Source: Cellulomonas sp.
GTDB taxonomy: Bacteria; Actinomycetota; Actinomycetes; Actinomycetales; Cellulomonadaceae
Length of the DNA stretch: 47,809 nt
Assembly (NCBI GenBank): GCA_012927595.1
Contig: JABBOW010000091.1
Coordinates: 1 to 47,809 of the forward strand
Direction of reading: 5' to 3'
Numbering within the stretch: the first letter of the stretch is position 1; each line of letters opens with the position of its first letter. The notes beneath the pieces were generated by a model. It saw nothing but the letters and a program-made list of their open reading frames with translations. It was not told where the DNA came from and searched no databases. The translations under genes were made by a program, and so were the position numbers. Positions 31,932-40,008 of the stretch are shown here, piece by piece.

Positions 31932-32102
31932 CGACGAGCCTCTCGTTCTGCGCCACGACGCCGCGCGACGGAGCGAAGCGACGAGCGTGGGGTGAGCGGG
32001 CTTGCATACATGCCTCCGGCGTGACTGCGCTGTCTGAGAGGCGACAGCGCCTCGACTCCGAAGTCAACCCCGGCCCGAGCCTTGGCGTCAACTCTTGAAT
32101 AC

Positions 32103-32129
32103 AACGACTTGGTAACGACTTCCGAACGC
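32103..32129 (-). promoter_or_regulatory. Upstream region of the sugar ABC operon with repeated elements
   Basis: The 226-bp gap between the ROK stop and mmsA contains an 8-bp direct repeat AACGACTT (32103-32110 and 32114-32121) followed by CCGAACGC (32122-32129). The latter is exactly one arm of the palindrome in front of the ROK gene at 33405-33423. The stretch is less GC-rich than its surroundings. I infer a ROK-controlled promoter; no convincing -35/-10 pair could be fixed. Confidence 0.4.
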
Positions 32130-32157
32130 AAAAGCCCTCGAAAGCTCCGCCGCTGGC

Positions 32158-33345
32158 TCAGCCGAGGACGGGGTGCCGCAGCACGAGAGCTGCCGCACCG
32201 AGAACCTCGGCGCGATCGCCGAGCGACGACACGGCGACGCGCGTCGTCTGACCAGCGATCGCCACGGCATAACGGAGCAGGCCCCGCTGGATCGGGGCGA
32301 GCAGGATCTGGTCCAAGACCGCGAGCGGCCCGCCGACGACGACGATCTCCGGGTTGATCAGGTTCACGACGCTCGCCAGGGCCCGCCCTGTCGCCACCCC
32401 GGCATCCTCGATGACGCGCAGCGTCGCTGTGTCGCCTGCGAGCGCCTGGCGGACGATGTCGTCAGTGGTCATGCGGGGTCCGCGCCCGCGGTCGAGCAGA
32501 TCGATCATGGTCGACGTCGATGCTGCCATCTCGAGGCATCCACGGTTGCCGCAGCGACAGAGCGGGCCGGTGTCCGAGATGGGTGAGTGCCCGATCTCGC
32601 CCGCGATCCCGAGATGTCCGTGATAGGGCTGCCCGCCCACGATCAGCCCGCAGCCGATGCCGCTGCCGAGCTTGAGGAAGACCAGGTTGTCCGCCGACGA
32701 GTGCGGACCCCACGTGACCTCGGCGAGCGCACCGAGGTTCGCGTCGTTGTCGAGGAACACAGGGACGCCGAGCGCCTCCTCGAGGGCCTGCTGGGGATCC
32801 AGGTCCTCCCACTCCGGCCAGAGCGGACCTTCGAGGACGAGTCCCGAGCGGTTGTCGATCGGCCCGGGGATCCCGACGCCGACGCCGACCACCGCGCTGC
32901 GCGGCACGGACGTCTCGGCCAGCAGGTCGGCCAGCAGCCCGACCGCCGCGTCGATCCCCTCGCGCGGACGGCGCTCGGACCGCAGTGCGATCGAGCGCTC
33001 CGCGATCATCTCGTATCCCAGCGTCGCGAGGCAGACGCGGACGTGCGTGCGACCGAGGTCGACGCCCACCGGCACGATGCCGCGGTCCTCGAGCCTCACC
33101 AGCAAGGCGCGGCGGCCCGAGCTCGTGGTGGGCGAGGTCGTGACGATGCCACGGTCGAGCATCGAGCGCACGATGCTCGACACCGTCGCTCTCGACAGGC
33201 CCGTGTGCCGCGCCAGCTCGGCCTGGGTGCACGCGCCCGCAGTCGTGAGCGTACCGATGACCCGCTGCACGTTCAGAGTGCGCAGCGCCGTCTGCGAACC
33301 GGGCTGGCGCGCCTGCCCGCCCTCGCCGCCGGTCGCAGTGTCCAC
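32158..33345 (-). CDS. ROK-family transcriptional regulator (second copy)
   Basis: A 395-residue ROK repressor from GTG 33345: winged HTH with CTQAELARHTGLSRATVSSIVRSM, then the ROK domain with DNDANLGALAEVTWG and the zinc motif CRCGNRGCLE. GTG 33345 is supported by a promoter whose -10 ends 6 nt upstream (leaderless). It is adjacent to the multiple-monosaccharide operon and divergent from the aquaporin gene, so it probably represses the transporter. Confidence 0.87.
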   Translation of the reverse strand: MDTATGGEGGQARQPGSQTALRTLNVQRVIGTLTTAGACTQAELARHTGLSRATVSSIVRSMLDRGIVTTSPTTSSGRRALLVRLEDRGIVPVGVDLGRTHVRVCLATLGYEMIAERSIALRSERRPREGIDAAVGLLADLLAETSVPRSAVVGVGVGIPGPIDNRSGLVLEGPLWPEWEDLDPQQALEEALGVPVFLDNDANLGALAEVTWGPHSSADNLVFLKLGSGIGCGLIVGGQPYHGHLGIAGEIGHSPISDTGPLCRCGNRGCLEMAASTSTMIDLLDRGRGPRMTTDDIVRQALAGDTATLRVIEDAGVATGRALASVVNLINPEIVVVGGPLAVLDQILLAPIQRGLLRYAVAIAGQTTRVAVSSLGDRAEVLGAAALVLRHPVLG

Positions 33346-33351
33346 CAGCCA

Positions 33352-33380
33352 ACAGTGCCTGATGCGACCTTTGTGGTCAA
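33352..33380 (-). promoter_or_regulatory. Promoter of the second ROK gene
   Basis: TTGACC (complement of 33375-33380), a 17-bp spacer and CACTGT (complement of 33352-33357) precede GTG 33345 by 6 nt. The -35 is near consensus. The arrangement predicts a leaderless mRNA. Confidence 0.55.
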
Positions 33381-33404
33381 GGCACGTACACACGAGCGCA
33401 TCTC

Positions 33405-33423
33405 GCGTTCGGTATCCGAACGC
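33405..33423. promoter_or_regulatory. Perfect 8-3-8 palindrome, candidate ROK operator
   Basis: GCGTTCGGTATCCGAACGC is a perfect inverted repeat 25 bp upstream of the ROK -35 box. One arm recurs in front of the sugar ABC operon at 32122-32129. A ROK binding site is the likeliest reading. Confidence 0.5.
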
Positions 33424-33477
33424 ACTGCTCTGCACGAGCATGCGGCTTCGCACCGGGGCGCGAGCGTGGGAAAGCCG

Positions 33478-33496
33478 GGGTGCGCAGTGCGCACCC
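33478..33496. promoter_or_regulatory. Second perfect 8-3-8 palindrome, aquaporin side
   Basis: GGGTGCGCAGTGCGCACCC is another perfect inverted repeat in the same intergenic region, different in sequence, 115 bp before the aquaporin start. It could be an operator of the aquaporin gene or a hairpin in its leader. Confidence 0.4.
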
Positions 33497-33610
33497 GAAC
33501 TGAAGGACGCACCGAGGTTCGGCTGGCATGCTGGGGGCGATCAGCCGCAGATCGGACGACAAGGCCCCGCCTCCGTCCGTGCGGCCCACGACTGCGACGA
33601 CAGGAACACC

Positions 33611-34543
33611 ATGTCCCAGGACACTCCCGACACGCCGACGCCGACGCCCGCGCCTGCGACCGCCCCCGTCCACGTGAACGTCGGTGAGGTGTTCGCGACG
33701 TACGAGGACCCGGTCGAGATGGTCGTGACCACCGGACCAGGCCTGGTCGCGCAGCTCGGCGCCGAGGCCTTCGGCACGTTCTTCCTCGTTCTCGCCGGTC
33801 TCGGCGTCGCGCTGTACGCGGGCGTCACGGGCGTCGGCGGCGGACCTGTTGCCGTGGCGCTCGCGTTCGGCATCGCGGTCCTCGCGAGCGCCGTCGCGGT
33901 CGGCCACGTCTCGGGAGGGCACTTCAACCCGGCCGTGACATTCGGCGCGGCCGTCGCTGGCCGCACCGCCTGGCGCGACGTGCTCCCCTACTGGCTCGCC
34001 CAGCTCGTCGGCGGTGCCTTCGCGTCGGGACTGCTGTTCGTCGCGGCCGCGTCGCTGCCCGCGCTCGCCGGCAAGGAGCGCGCGTTCTTCAGCTCCGTCG
34101 CGAACGGCTTCGGCGCGCACTCCCCGATCGCCGCCCAGACCGGCGGCGAGGGCTTCGGCCTGCTCGGCGCGCTGCTGATCGAGCTTGTCGTGACCGCAGT
34201 CTTCGTCGGCGTCATCCTTGGCGCGACCGACCGACGGTCAGCTCACCAGCAGGCCCCGTTCGCGATCGGGCTCACGCTCGCCATCGGCATCCTCATCGCG
34301 ATCCCCGTGACCAATGCCGCACTGAACCCGGCGCGGGCCACCGCTGCCGCGATCTTCTCCGAGAGCTGGGCGTTCACCCAGCTCTGGCTGTTCTGGGTCG
34401 CCCCGCTCGCGGGCGCCGGGATCGCCGGGCTGGTCTACCGCGCGTTCGCAGCGGAGCCGGTCCGCGACGACCTGCTCGGCGAGCCCGACATCGAGGAGAT
34501 CATCGTCACCGAGGAGCACGTCGTCGAGACACCCAGCTCCTGA
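33611..34543 (+). CDS. MIP-family channel (aquaporin Z-like)
   Basis: A 310-residue channel with six membrane helices and both half-helix motifs, NPA at 106-108 in GGHFNPAVT and NPAR at 239-242 in ALNPARA. It aligns closely with E. coli AqpZ but has an N-terminal extension of about 40 residues and an acidic C-terminal tail. In the aromatic/arginine filter, Phe86 and Arg242 match AqpZ Phe43 and Arg189, but AqpZ His174 and Thr183 correspond to Ile227 and Ala236. Water-only selectivity is therefore uncertain. ATG 33611 has AGGA upstream. Confidence 0.87.
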   Translation: MSQDTPDTPTPTPAPATAPVHVNVGEVFATYEDPVEMVVTTGPGLVAQLGAEAFGTFFLVLAGLGVALYAGVTGVGGGPVAVALAFGIAVLASAVAVGHVSGGHFNPAVTFGAAVAGRTAWRDVLPYWLAQLVGGAFASGLLFVAAASLPALAGKERAFFSSVANGFGAHSPIAAQTGGEGFGLLGALLIELVVTAVFVGVILGATDRRSAHQQAPFAIGLTLAIGILIAIPVTNAALNPARATAAAIFSESWAFTQLWLFWVAPLAGAGIAGLVYRAFAAEPVRDDLLGEPDIEEIIVTEEHVVETPSS

Positions 34544-34551
34544 CCTGACCC

Positions 34552-34603
34552 ACGACGCCCGGGCGACGCCGCAACCCCGAGCGGGGCGGCGCCCGGGCGT
34601 CGT
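34552..34603. terminator. Strong bidirectional terminator hairpin
   Basis: ACGACGCCCGGGCG (34552-34565) and CGCCCGGGCGTCGT (34590-34603) form a perfect 14-bp stem between the convergent aquaporin and DUF3017 genes; the inner sequence folds further (CCCCGAGCGGGG). It is placed to end transcription from both sides. Confidence 0.7.
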
Positions 34604-34617
34604 GCTGTCCAGCGCCG

Positions 34618-35064
34618 TCAGCGCGTCGGGATGAGCTGCGACAGGAGCGTGAGCGCGAACGCGAGCGAGAACAGGACCAGCACGTCGAGCGGCCGCCCGC
34701 GGACGACGAGCGCCGCCGGACCGGGGAGCGGCGTCGCAGCCCGCACGACGGCCCCGACGGCCAGCAGCCCCGCGAGCGTCAGGGACCCCACGTCCGTGCC
34801 GACGAGCACAGCGACAGCGACCGCGACAGCGACGCCCACCGTCACCCACCACAGCGACGAGTTGCGGCCCGCGGCGAGCGACGCGCGGGCGATGGCCCGG
34901 GGGTCGAGCGGCAGCTCCTCGGCCGTCGTCGGGCCCGAGGTGACCACAGGGTCCGGGGCGACGGGGTCTGGCGCCACTGCGTCCGGCGCCACCGCGTCCG
35001 GAATGCGGTCCGCCGACCCTGCTGTGCCCGCGGTGTCCCGCTCGCCGGTGCCGTCCTGCGCCAT
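34618..35064 (-). CDS. DUF3017 membrane protein
   Basis: A 148-residue protein with a disordered Ala/Pro/Asp-rich N-terminus (an AVAPD-type repeat at about 24-40) and three hydrophobic segments (about 72-90, 93-108 and 125-143). It matches the actinobacterial DUF3017 family, usually encoded next to purH, folD, mdh and icd; function unknown. ATG 35064 has GGGAGG upstream. Here it stands between purH and the aquaporin, keeping part of the usual neighbourhood. Confidence 0.75.
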   Translation of the reverse strand: MAQDGTGERDTAGTAGSADRIPDAVAPDAVAPDPVAPDPVVTSGPTTAEELPLDPRAIARASLAAGRNSSLWWVTVGVAVAVAVAVLVGTDVGSLTLAGLLAVGAVVRAATPLPGPAALVVRGRPLDVLVLFSLAFALTLLSQLIPTR

Positions 35065-35088
35065 CGATGCGCCTCCCGTCCGGGAGAC

Positions 35089-35094
35089 TACCGT
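35089..35094 (+). promoter_or_regulatory. -10 box giving a leaderless flavoprotein mRNA
   Basis: TACCGT ends 7 nt before GTG 35102. The spacing puts the transcription start on the start codon and decides between GTG 35102 and ATG 35105. Confidence 0.45.
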
Positions 35095-35101
35095 TGACCG
35101 C

Positions 35102-36364
35102 GTGATGGTCTCTGCTCAGCCCCGGTCCGTCGTCGTGGTCGGTGCCGGGCTGGCCGGGTCCCGGACCGTCGTCGCGCTGCGCGAGGAGGGGTTCGGCGGT
35201 CACGTGACGCTGCTCGGTGCGGAGAGCCTGGCGCCCTATGACCGACCGCCGCTCTCGAAGCACCTGTTCGACCGGCCGGCTCCCGCGTGGCTCGCGGACG
35301 AGCTCGGGGGCGACGCACTCGCGCTGGCCGACGAGGTGCGGCTCGACGCCCGCGCGCTCGGCCTCCGGGTCGGCGCGGGCTCGGTCGAGGTGACGACGGC
35401 CGACGGGTCGGTCATCGCCGATGCCGCCGTGATCGCCAGCGGCTCCCACGCGGTCCGTCCGGCGCGCTGGGAGGCCGCCGCGACCCTGCACACGGCGGTC
35501 GACGCCGCCCGCCTGCGGACGCGACTGACGCCCGGCGCCCGTCTGGTCGTCATCGGTGCCGGGTGGATCGGGGCGGAGGTCGCAGGGGTCGCCGCAGCTG
35601 CGGGCGTCGACGTGACAGTCGTTGAGGCATTGGGGGCACCGCTGACGTCGGCCCTCGGGACCGCCGTCGGCGCGTTGACCGAGCCGTGGTACGCCGCAGC
35701 CGGGGTCGAGCTCATCACGGGCGAGCGGGTCGCACACGTGCGTTCGGACGGTGTCGTGCTCGCGGGCGGGCGCGACCTCGACGCGGACGTCGTGCTTGCG
35801 GCCGTCGGCGCACGGCCGTCCACCGGATGGCTCGCAGGCAGCCTGCCGCTCGACGAGGACGGCTCGGTCCGGGTGGACGGGAACTTCGCCCCCCGGGGCG
35901 GACCGTGGCACGTGCGGGCGGTCGGCGACGTCTCGCGACGCGTGTCGGCTCGGCACGGCCTCGTCGCTGGTGGCCACTGGGACGGCGCGCTACGCGGCCC
36001 GGTGATCGCCGTACGCTCGCTGCTCAGGCCGGCCAGTCGGCCCGGGCCCGACGACGACCCGGCGCCCTACGTGTTCTCGACCCAGCTCGGCCACGAGCTC
36101 GCGATGTTCGGTCAGCCGGACCCGGCCGACGACGTCGTGCTGCGCGGCGAGCCGCCGACCGGACCGTCGGCCGCTCCCGGCGACGGCTGGACCGCGCTGT
36201 GGTTCAGCCCCGGCACCGACGTGCTCACAGCCGTCCTTGCCGTGGACCGTCCGCGGGACGTCGCGGCAGCACGGCGGCTCTTCACCGGACCGGACCTGCC
36301 CCGGCTCGACCGCCGCAGGGCCGCCGACCCGACCCTGCCGCTCCGGGGGTCCGTCACCGGCTGA
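35102..36364 (+). CDS. FAD-dependent ferredoxin reductase-like oxidoreductase
   Basis: A 420-residue pyridine-nucleotide disulphide-type oxidoreductase. FAD-binding GAGLAGSRTVVALRE near the N-terminus, LAPYDRPPLSKHLF (typical of rubredoxin/ferredoxin reductases), ASGSHAVRP, NAD-binding VVIGAGWIGAEVAGVAAAAG near 155-175, and the second FAD contact VRAVGDVSRR. The C-terminal reductase domain follows. It likely passes electrons from NAD(P)H to a ferredoxin, for example for a P450 or dioxygenase, but no such partner is encoded nearby. Confidence 0.87.
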   Translation: MMVSAQPRSVVVVGAGLAGSRTVVALREEGFGGHVTLLGAESLAPYDRPPLSKHLFDRPAPAWLADELGGDALALADEVRLDARALGLRVGAGSVEVTTADGSVIADAAVIASGSHAVRPARWEAAATLHTAVDAARLRTRLTPGARLVVIGAGWIGAEVAGVAAAAGVDVTVVEALGAPLTSALGTAVGALTEPWYAAAGVELITGERVAHVRSDGVVLAGGRDLDADVVLAAVGARPSTGWLAGSLPLDEDGSVRVDGNFAPRGGPWHVRAVGDVSRRVSARHGLVAGGHWDGALRGPVIAVRSLLRPASRPGPDDDPAPYVFSTQLGHELAMFGQPDPADDVVLRGEPPTGPSAAPGDGWTALWFSPGTDVLTAVLAVDRPRDVAAARRLFTGPDLPRLDRRRAADPTLPLRGSVTG

Positions 36365-36391
36365 TCGGCCCGGTCGGCCCGATGGACGCGG

Positions 36392-38011
36392 TCAGTGCGC
36401 GAAGTGGCGGGTCCCGGTGACGTAGAGGGCCACCCCTGCGGCGACCGCTGCCGCGACCACCTCGTCGTCGCGGATCGAGCCGCCCGGCTGGACGACCGCC
36501 GTGATGCCCGCGTCGAGCAGGACCTGGAGCCCGTCGGCGAACGGGAAGAACGCGTCGGACGCCGCGACCGAGCCGCGGGCACGGTCACCGGCCCGCTCGA
36601 CGGCGAGCCGGCACGAGTCGACGCGGTTGACCTGCCCCATCCCCACCCCGACGGACGCGCCGTCCGAGGCGAGCAGGACGGCGTTCGACTTGACGGCGCG
36701 CACGGACCGCCAGGCGAACGCCAGGTCGGCGAGCGTCGCGGCATCGACCGCCTCGCCGGTGGCGAGGGTCCACGTCGCCGGGTCGTCGCCGTCGGCGTCG
36801 ATCCGGTCGGTCTGCTGCGCGAGCACACCGCCCGAGACGGCCCGCAGCTCGAACGCATGGGGCGGCGCGGACGTGACGGTGAGCAGGCGGATGTTCTTCT
36901 TCTTGCTCAGCAGCTCGAGCGCGGCCGGCTCGAAGTCCGGGGCGATCACGACCTCGGTGAACACCGGCGCGATCTGCTCGGCTGCAGCCAGGGTGAGCGT
37001 GCCGTTCGCCGCGATGACGCCGCCGTAGGCCGAGACGGGGTCGCACGCGTGGGCCTTGGCGTGCGCAGCGGCGATGTCCGCCCCGGTCGCGATGCCGCAC
37101 GGGTTCGCGTGCTTGATGATCGCGACGGCGGGTCCGACGTGGTCGTGGGCTGCGCGCCAGGCCGCATCGGCGTCGACGTAGTTGTTGTAGCTCATCTCCT
37201 TGCCGTGGAGCTGGGTCGCGCCGGCGAGTCCGCGGCCGGCGGCCCCGTCGTCGTCCAGGTAGAGCGCGGCGCCCTGGTGCGGGTTCTCGCCGTAGCGCAG
37301 GACGTTCCCCCGCACCCAGGACGCACCGGCAAACGCGGGGAAGCCCGACTCGAGCGTCGCAGCGTCGGGCGCGTACTGGCCCGCGAACCAGGCGGCGACG
37401 GCGGTGTCGTAGGCGGCGGTGTGCGCGAATGCGTCGGCCGCGAGGCCGCGCCGCTCGGCGAGCGTGAAGCCTCCTTCGGCCGCGGCGGTCGCGACGGCCC
37501 CGTACCGCGCGGGGTCGATGACCACGGCGACGCTCGGGTGGTTCTTGGCGGCCGCACGCACCATCGACGGTCCGCCGATGTCGATGAGCTCGACACACTC
37601 TTCAGGTCCGGCGCCCGAAGCCACGGTTGCCGAAAACGGGTAGAGGTTGACCACGACGAGGTCGAACGGCTCGATTCCGAGCTCGGTGAGCTGGGCGACG
37701 TGCTCGCGCCGGCGTGTGTCCGCAAGGATCCCTGCGTGCACGCGCGGGTGGAGCGTCTTGACCCGACCGTCCAGGCACTCGGGGAACCCGGTCAGCTCCT
37801 CGACCCTCGTCACCGGCACGCCGGCGCTCGCGATGGTGGCGGCAGTCGAGCCCGTCGAGACGAGCTCGACGCCAGCGGCGTGCAGCGCCGACGCGAGCTC
37901 GACGAGACCGGTCTTGTCGTAGACGCTGACGAGCGCCCGGCGGAGCGGACGACGCGTCGCAGCGGCGGTCGCGTCGGCGACGGGGGCGAGCGGGGTGAGT
38001 TCGTGAGACAT
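36392..38011 (-). CDS. purH: AICAR transformylase / IMP cyclohydrolase
   Basis: A 539-residue bifunctional enzyme for the last two steps of IMP synthesis, using 10-formyl-THF. The N-terminal IMP cyclohydrolase has [38 protein letters not shown] and LYPF; the C-terminal AICAR transformylase has [29 protein letters not shown] and [19 protein letters not shown] 38011 has GGGAGGT upstream, which can be masked by the riboswitch. Its substrate AICAR (ZMP) gives the ZTP ligand of that riboswitch, making a direct feedback loop. Confidence 0.96.
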   Translation of the reverse strand: MSHELTPLAPVADATAAATRRPLRRALVSVYDKTGLVELASALHAAGVELVSTGSTAATIASAGVPVTRVEELTGFPECLDGRVKTLHPRVHAGILADTRRREHVAQLTELGIEPFDLVVVNLYPFSATVASGAGPEECVELIDIGGPSMVRAAAKNHPSVAVVIDPARYGAVATAAAEGGFTLAERRGLAADAFAHTAAYDTAVAAWFAGQYAPDAATLESGFPAFAGASWVRGNVLRYGENPHQGAALYLDDDGAAGRGLAGATQLHGKEMSYNNYVDADAAWRAAHDHVGPAVAIIKHANPCGIATGADIAAAHAKAHACDPVSAYGGVIAANGTLTLAAAEQIAPVFTEVVIAPDFEPAALELLSKKKNIRLLTVTSAPPHAFELRAVSGGVLAQQTDRIDADGDDPATWTLATGEAVDAATLADLAFAWRSVRAVKSNAVLLASDGASVGVGMGQVNRVDSCRLAVERAGDRARGSVAASDAFFPFADGLQVLLDAGITAVVQPGGSIRDDEVVAAAVAAGVALYVTGTRHFAH

Positions 38012-38060
38012 GCGTGACCTCCCGGGTCGTTGCGGTCTCGTGAGACGGGACGGACCCGAG

Positions 38061-38142
38061 CACCCAGGCGAACGGTGCGACGGCGCGATGCTGCGGCCGC
38101 TCCCCGGTGGTTCAGCCCACCTCAGGTACGCCAGTCACGGCC
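38061..38142 (-). promoter_or_regulatory. ZTP (pfl) riboswitch upstream of purH
   Basis: Minus-strand order: GGCCGTGACTGGCG, GGTGG-loop-CCACC, GGGGAGCGGCC, variable stem, then GCCTGGGT (complement of 38062-38069). These are the conserved ZTP aptamer elements. CCTGGGT can also pair, with one G-U, with ACCCGGG of the ribosome-binding region (38018-38027), so ligand binding should free the Shine-Dalgarno. Confidence 0.88.
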
Positions 38143-38149
38143 AGGACCG

Positions 38150-38155
38150 ATTCTA
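38150..38155 (-). promoter_or_regulatory. purH -10 box overlapping the tetR stop codon
   Basis: TAGAAT on the minus strand begins with the TAG stop (38153-38155) of the tetR-like gene and lies about 8 nt before the aptamer. It is a near-ideal actinobacterial -10. No -35 consensus is visible in the tetR 3' end. Confidence 0.6.
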
Positions 38156-38896
38156 CCCGAGCAGGTCGATGTGCAGGCCGACTCCTGCGGCAGCGGTCGC
38201 GATCGTCGCGTCGAACACCCCGGGAAAGTCGTCGGCGACCCGGTGCAGGTGACCGTAGAGCTCGGCGGTCAGCCCGCCGATGAGCGAGGCGAACAGCGTG
38301 AACGACCTGACGACGCCGCGCGCGGTCTCGGTCGGGACATCCCCCGGTGCGCCCATGCCGGCGAAAGCGAACACCTCTGCCGTCACGAGCCCGTCCGGGT
38401 CGAAGTCCGGTCCCGCGGGGGTCAGCGAGCCGTCGTCGAACCCCTCGAGCATGATCGAGACGATCACCGCCCAGGTCCGCAGCGCCGCTGCGACGGTGTC
38501 CTGTGGCGCCTGGTACCCGGGCACCGGGGTGCCGTAGATCAGCTCGAACGAGTGCGGGTTCGCGAGCGCCCAGGTGCGCACGCCCCGTGCGACGGCCAAC
38601 CAGGTCTGCGCGGGCGGCGAGGCTGCTGCGCGCGCGCCAGCCGCGGCCTCCTCGGCGACCAGCCCGACGGCGTCGTAGGCCTCGACGATCAGCAGCGTGA
38701 GCAGCGCGTCCCGCGACTCGACGTAGCGGTACACCGCCGACGACGAGACACCGAGGTCACGCGCCACCGCACGCAGGGAGAGGTTCGCTGCGCCGTCGGC
38801 GCAGAGGCGCTCGCGCGCTGAGGCGAGGAGCTCGCTCATGACCTCGGCTCGGGCGCGTGCGCGGGCGCCTCGGGGCGCGTTGGGGCGGTCCTCCAC
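38153..38896 (-). CDS. TetR-family regulator with WHG-type C-terminal domain
   Basis: A 247-residue TetR repressor: HTH about residues 18-62 (LSLRAVARDLGVSSSAVYRYV), then a C-terminal domain with TWLAVARGVRTWALANPHSFELIYG, the pattern of the TetR_C_33/WHG family. GTG 38896 places CACACT 6 nt upstream as a possible -10; ATG 38842 is an alternative that would remove the Arg/Ala-rich start. It is divergent from the epimerase gene, which it probably represses. The pair separates purN from purH. Confidence 0.85.
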   Translation of the reverse strand: MEDRPNAPRGARARARAEVMSELLASARERLCADGAANLSLRAVARDLGVSSSAVYRYVESRDALLTLLIVEAYDAVGLVAEEAAAGARAAASPPAQTWLAVARGVRTWALANPHSFELIYGTPVPGYQAPQDTVAAALRTWAVIVSIMLEGFDDGSLTPAGPDFDPDGLVTAEVFAFAGMGAPGDVPTETARGVVRSFTLFASLIGGLTAELYGHLHRVADDFPGVFDATIATAAAGVGLHIDLLG

Positions 38897-38934
38897 CCGA
38901 CGAGTGTGATCGCCGCGAGCGCTGTTCGCAAGCG

Positions 38935-38947
38935 AGAGCGGCGCTCT
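38935..38947. promoter_or_regulatory. Candidate TetR operator in tetR/epimerase intergenic region
   Basis: AGAGCGGCGCTCT is a perfect 6-1-6 inverted repeat touching TTGACT (38947-38952), a possible -35 for the epimerase gene. A second partial copy with AGAGCG and CTCTCT lies at about 38988-39002. Placement suits repression of both divergent genes. Confidence 0.45.
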
Positions 38948-39023
38948 TGACTCCGTTGCCCAGAGATGCGAGCATCGATCTCTATCGAGAGCGCCCCTCT
39001 CTGCACAGGACCAGGAGCACGCC

Positions 39024-40007
39024 ATGACTCGCCACGTCATCCTCGGCAAAGGCCCGATCGGCTCGACGCTCGCCCGTCAGCTCGCGGACGCGGGGGGCAA
39101 CGTCCTCGTCCTCAGCCGTTCGGGCGCACCCAGCGCGCACGGGATGACCAGGGAGAGCGCCGACTCCCCCGTCCGCCACGCCGCGGTCGACAGCGCCGAC
39201 GCCGCCGCGCTCTCCCGCGCGGCCCGGGGCGCCGACGTCCTCTACAACTGCGTCAACCCTGCCTACCACCGCTGGCCGACCGACTGGCCGCCGATCGCTG
39301 ATGCGATCCTGGCCGCGGCCGAGTCCACCGGCGCCGTCCTGGTCACCACCGGAAACCTGTACGGGTACGGGGCCGGCACCCAGCTCATGCGCGAGGACTC
39401 CCCGCTCGCCTCGACCGAGACGAAGGGCCTCGTGCGGATGGCGATGTGGCGCGAGGCTGAGCGGCGCCACCGCGACGGTCGGGTGCGCGCGACCGAGGTG
39501 CGCGGCAGCGACTACGTCGGCCCAGGGGCCCTCGGCCAGGCGCACGCCGGCCACCGCATGCTCGCCCCGCTGCTCGCCGGTCGTCCGCTGCACCCGATCG
39601 GGGCGTCCGACGTGCCCCACACGTGGACCTACCTGCCCGACTTCGCCCGCGCGCTCACCGCGGCGGGAGCCACCGAGGCCGCGTGGGGCAGCGCCTGGCA
39701 CGTCCCTTCGCCGCAGGCGCTGACGTTCCGCCAGCTGGCGACGTTGTTCGCCGACGCCGCGGGCGCACCCCAGCCCCGGATCCGGCCGCTCCCGATGGCC
39801 GCCGTCCGGCTGCTCGGGATCGGCTCACCGATGCTGCGCGAGGTGTTCGCCATGAGCTACCAGTTCGTCGAGCCGTTCGTGCTGGACTCGACCCGCTCGC
39901 AGGGCGTCCTCGGGCTCACCCCGACCCCGTGGGACACGATCGTCGCCGAGACGCTCGCCTGGTGGGACAGCCAGTCCGCCGACTCCCGGACGGCGGCCCG
40001 GCGCTGA
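39024..40007 (+). CDS. NAD-dependent epimerase/dehydratase family protein (atypical SDR)
   Basis: A 327-residue Rossmann-fold protein of the extended SDR/epimerase group: GKGPIGSTLA near residue 8 for NAD(P), LYNCVNPAY, and TTGNLYGYG. ATG 39024 has AGGAGC upstream. The usual catalytic YxxxK does not appear at the expected place (the stretch around KGLVRMAMWREAE has no Tyr with Lys at i+4), so it may be an atypical or non-catalytic SDR. It is divergent from tetR and ends one base before the purN stop. Confidence 0.78.
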   Translation: MTRHVILGKGPIGSTLARQLADAGGNVLVLSRSGAPSAHGMTRESADSPVRHAAVDSADAAALSRAARGADVLYNCVNPAYHRWPTDWPPIADAILAAAESTGAVLVTTGNLYGYGAGTQLMREDSPLASTETKGLVRMAMWREAERRHRDGRVRATEVRGSDYVGPGALGQAHAGHRMLAPLLAGRPLHPIGASDVPHTWTYLPDFARALTAAGATEAAWGSAWHVPSPQALTFRQLATLFADAAGAPQPRIRPLPMAAVRLLGIGSPMLREVFAMSYQFVEPFVLDSTRSQGVLGLTPTPWDTIVAETLAWWDSQSADSRTAARR

Positions 40008-40008
40008 C

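Noticed and set aside
31862-32011. Possible 49-residue upstream ORF overlapping mmsA
   Set aside because: GGAGG is only one base from the ATG, too close to work well, the peptide is Arg/Ser-rich, and the frame overlaps mmsA, which has its own ribosome site.
32657-33610. Extended upstream start for the aquaporin
   Set aside because: The extension overlaps the ROK gene antisense; ATG 33611 has a ribosome site and begins just before the homologous part.
36395-38017. 540-codon plus-strand frame across purH
   Set aside because: Antisense shadow of purH with no domain of its own.
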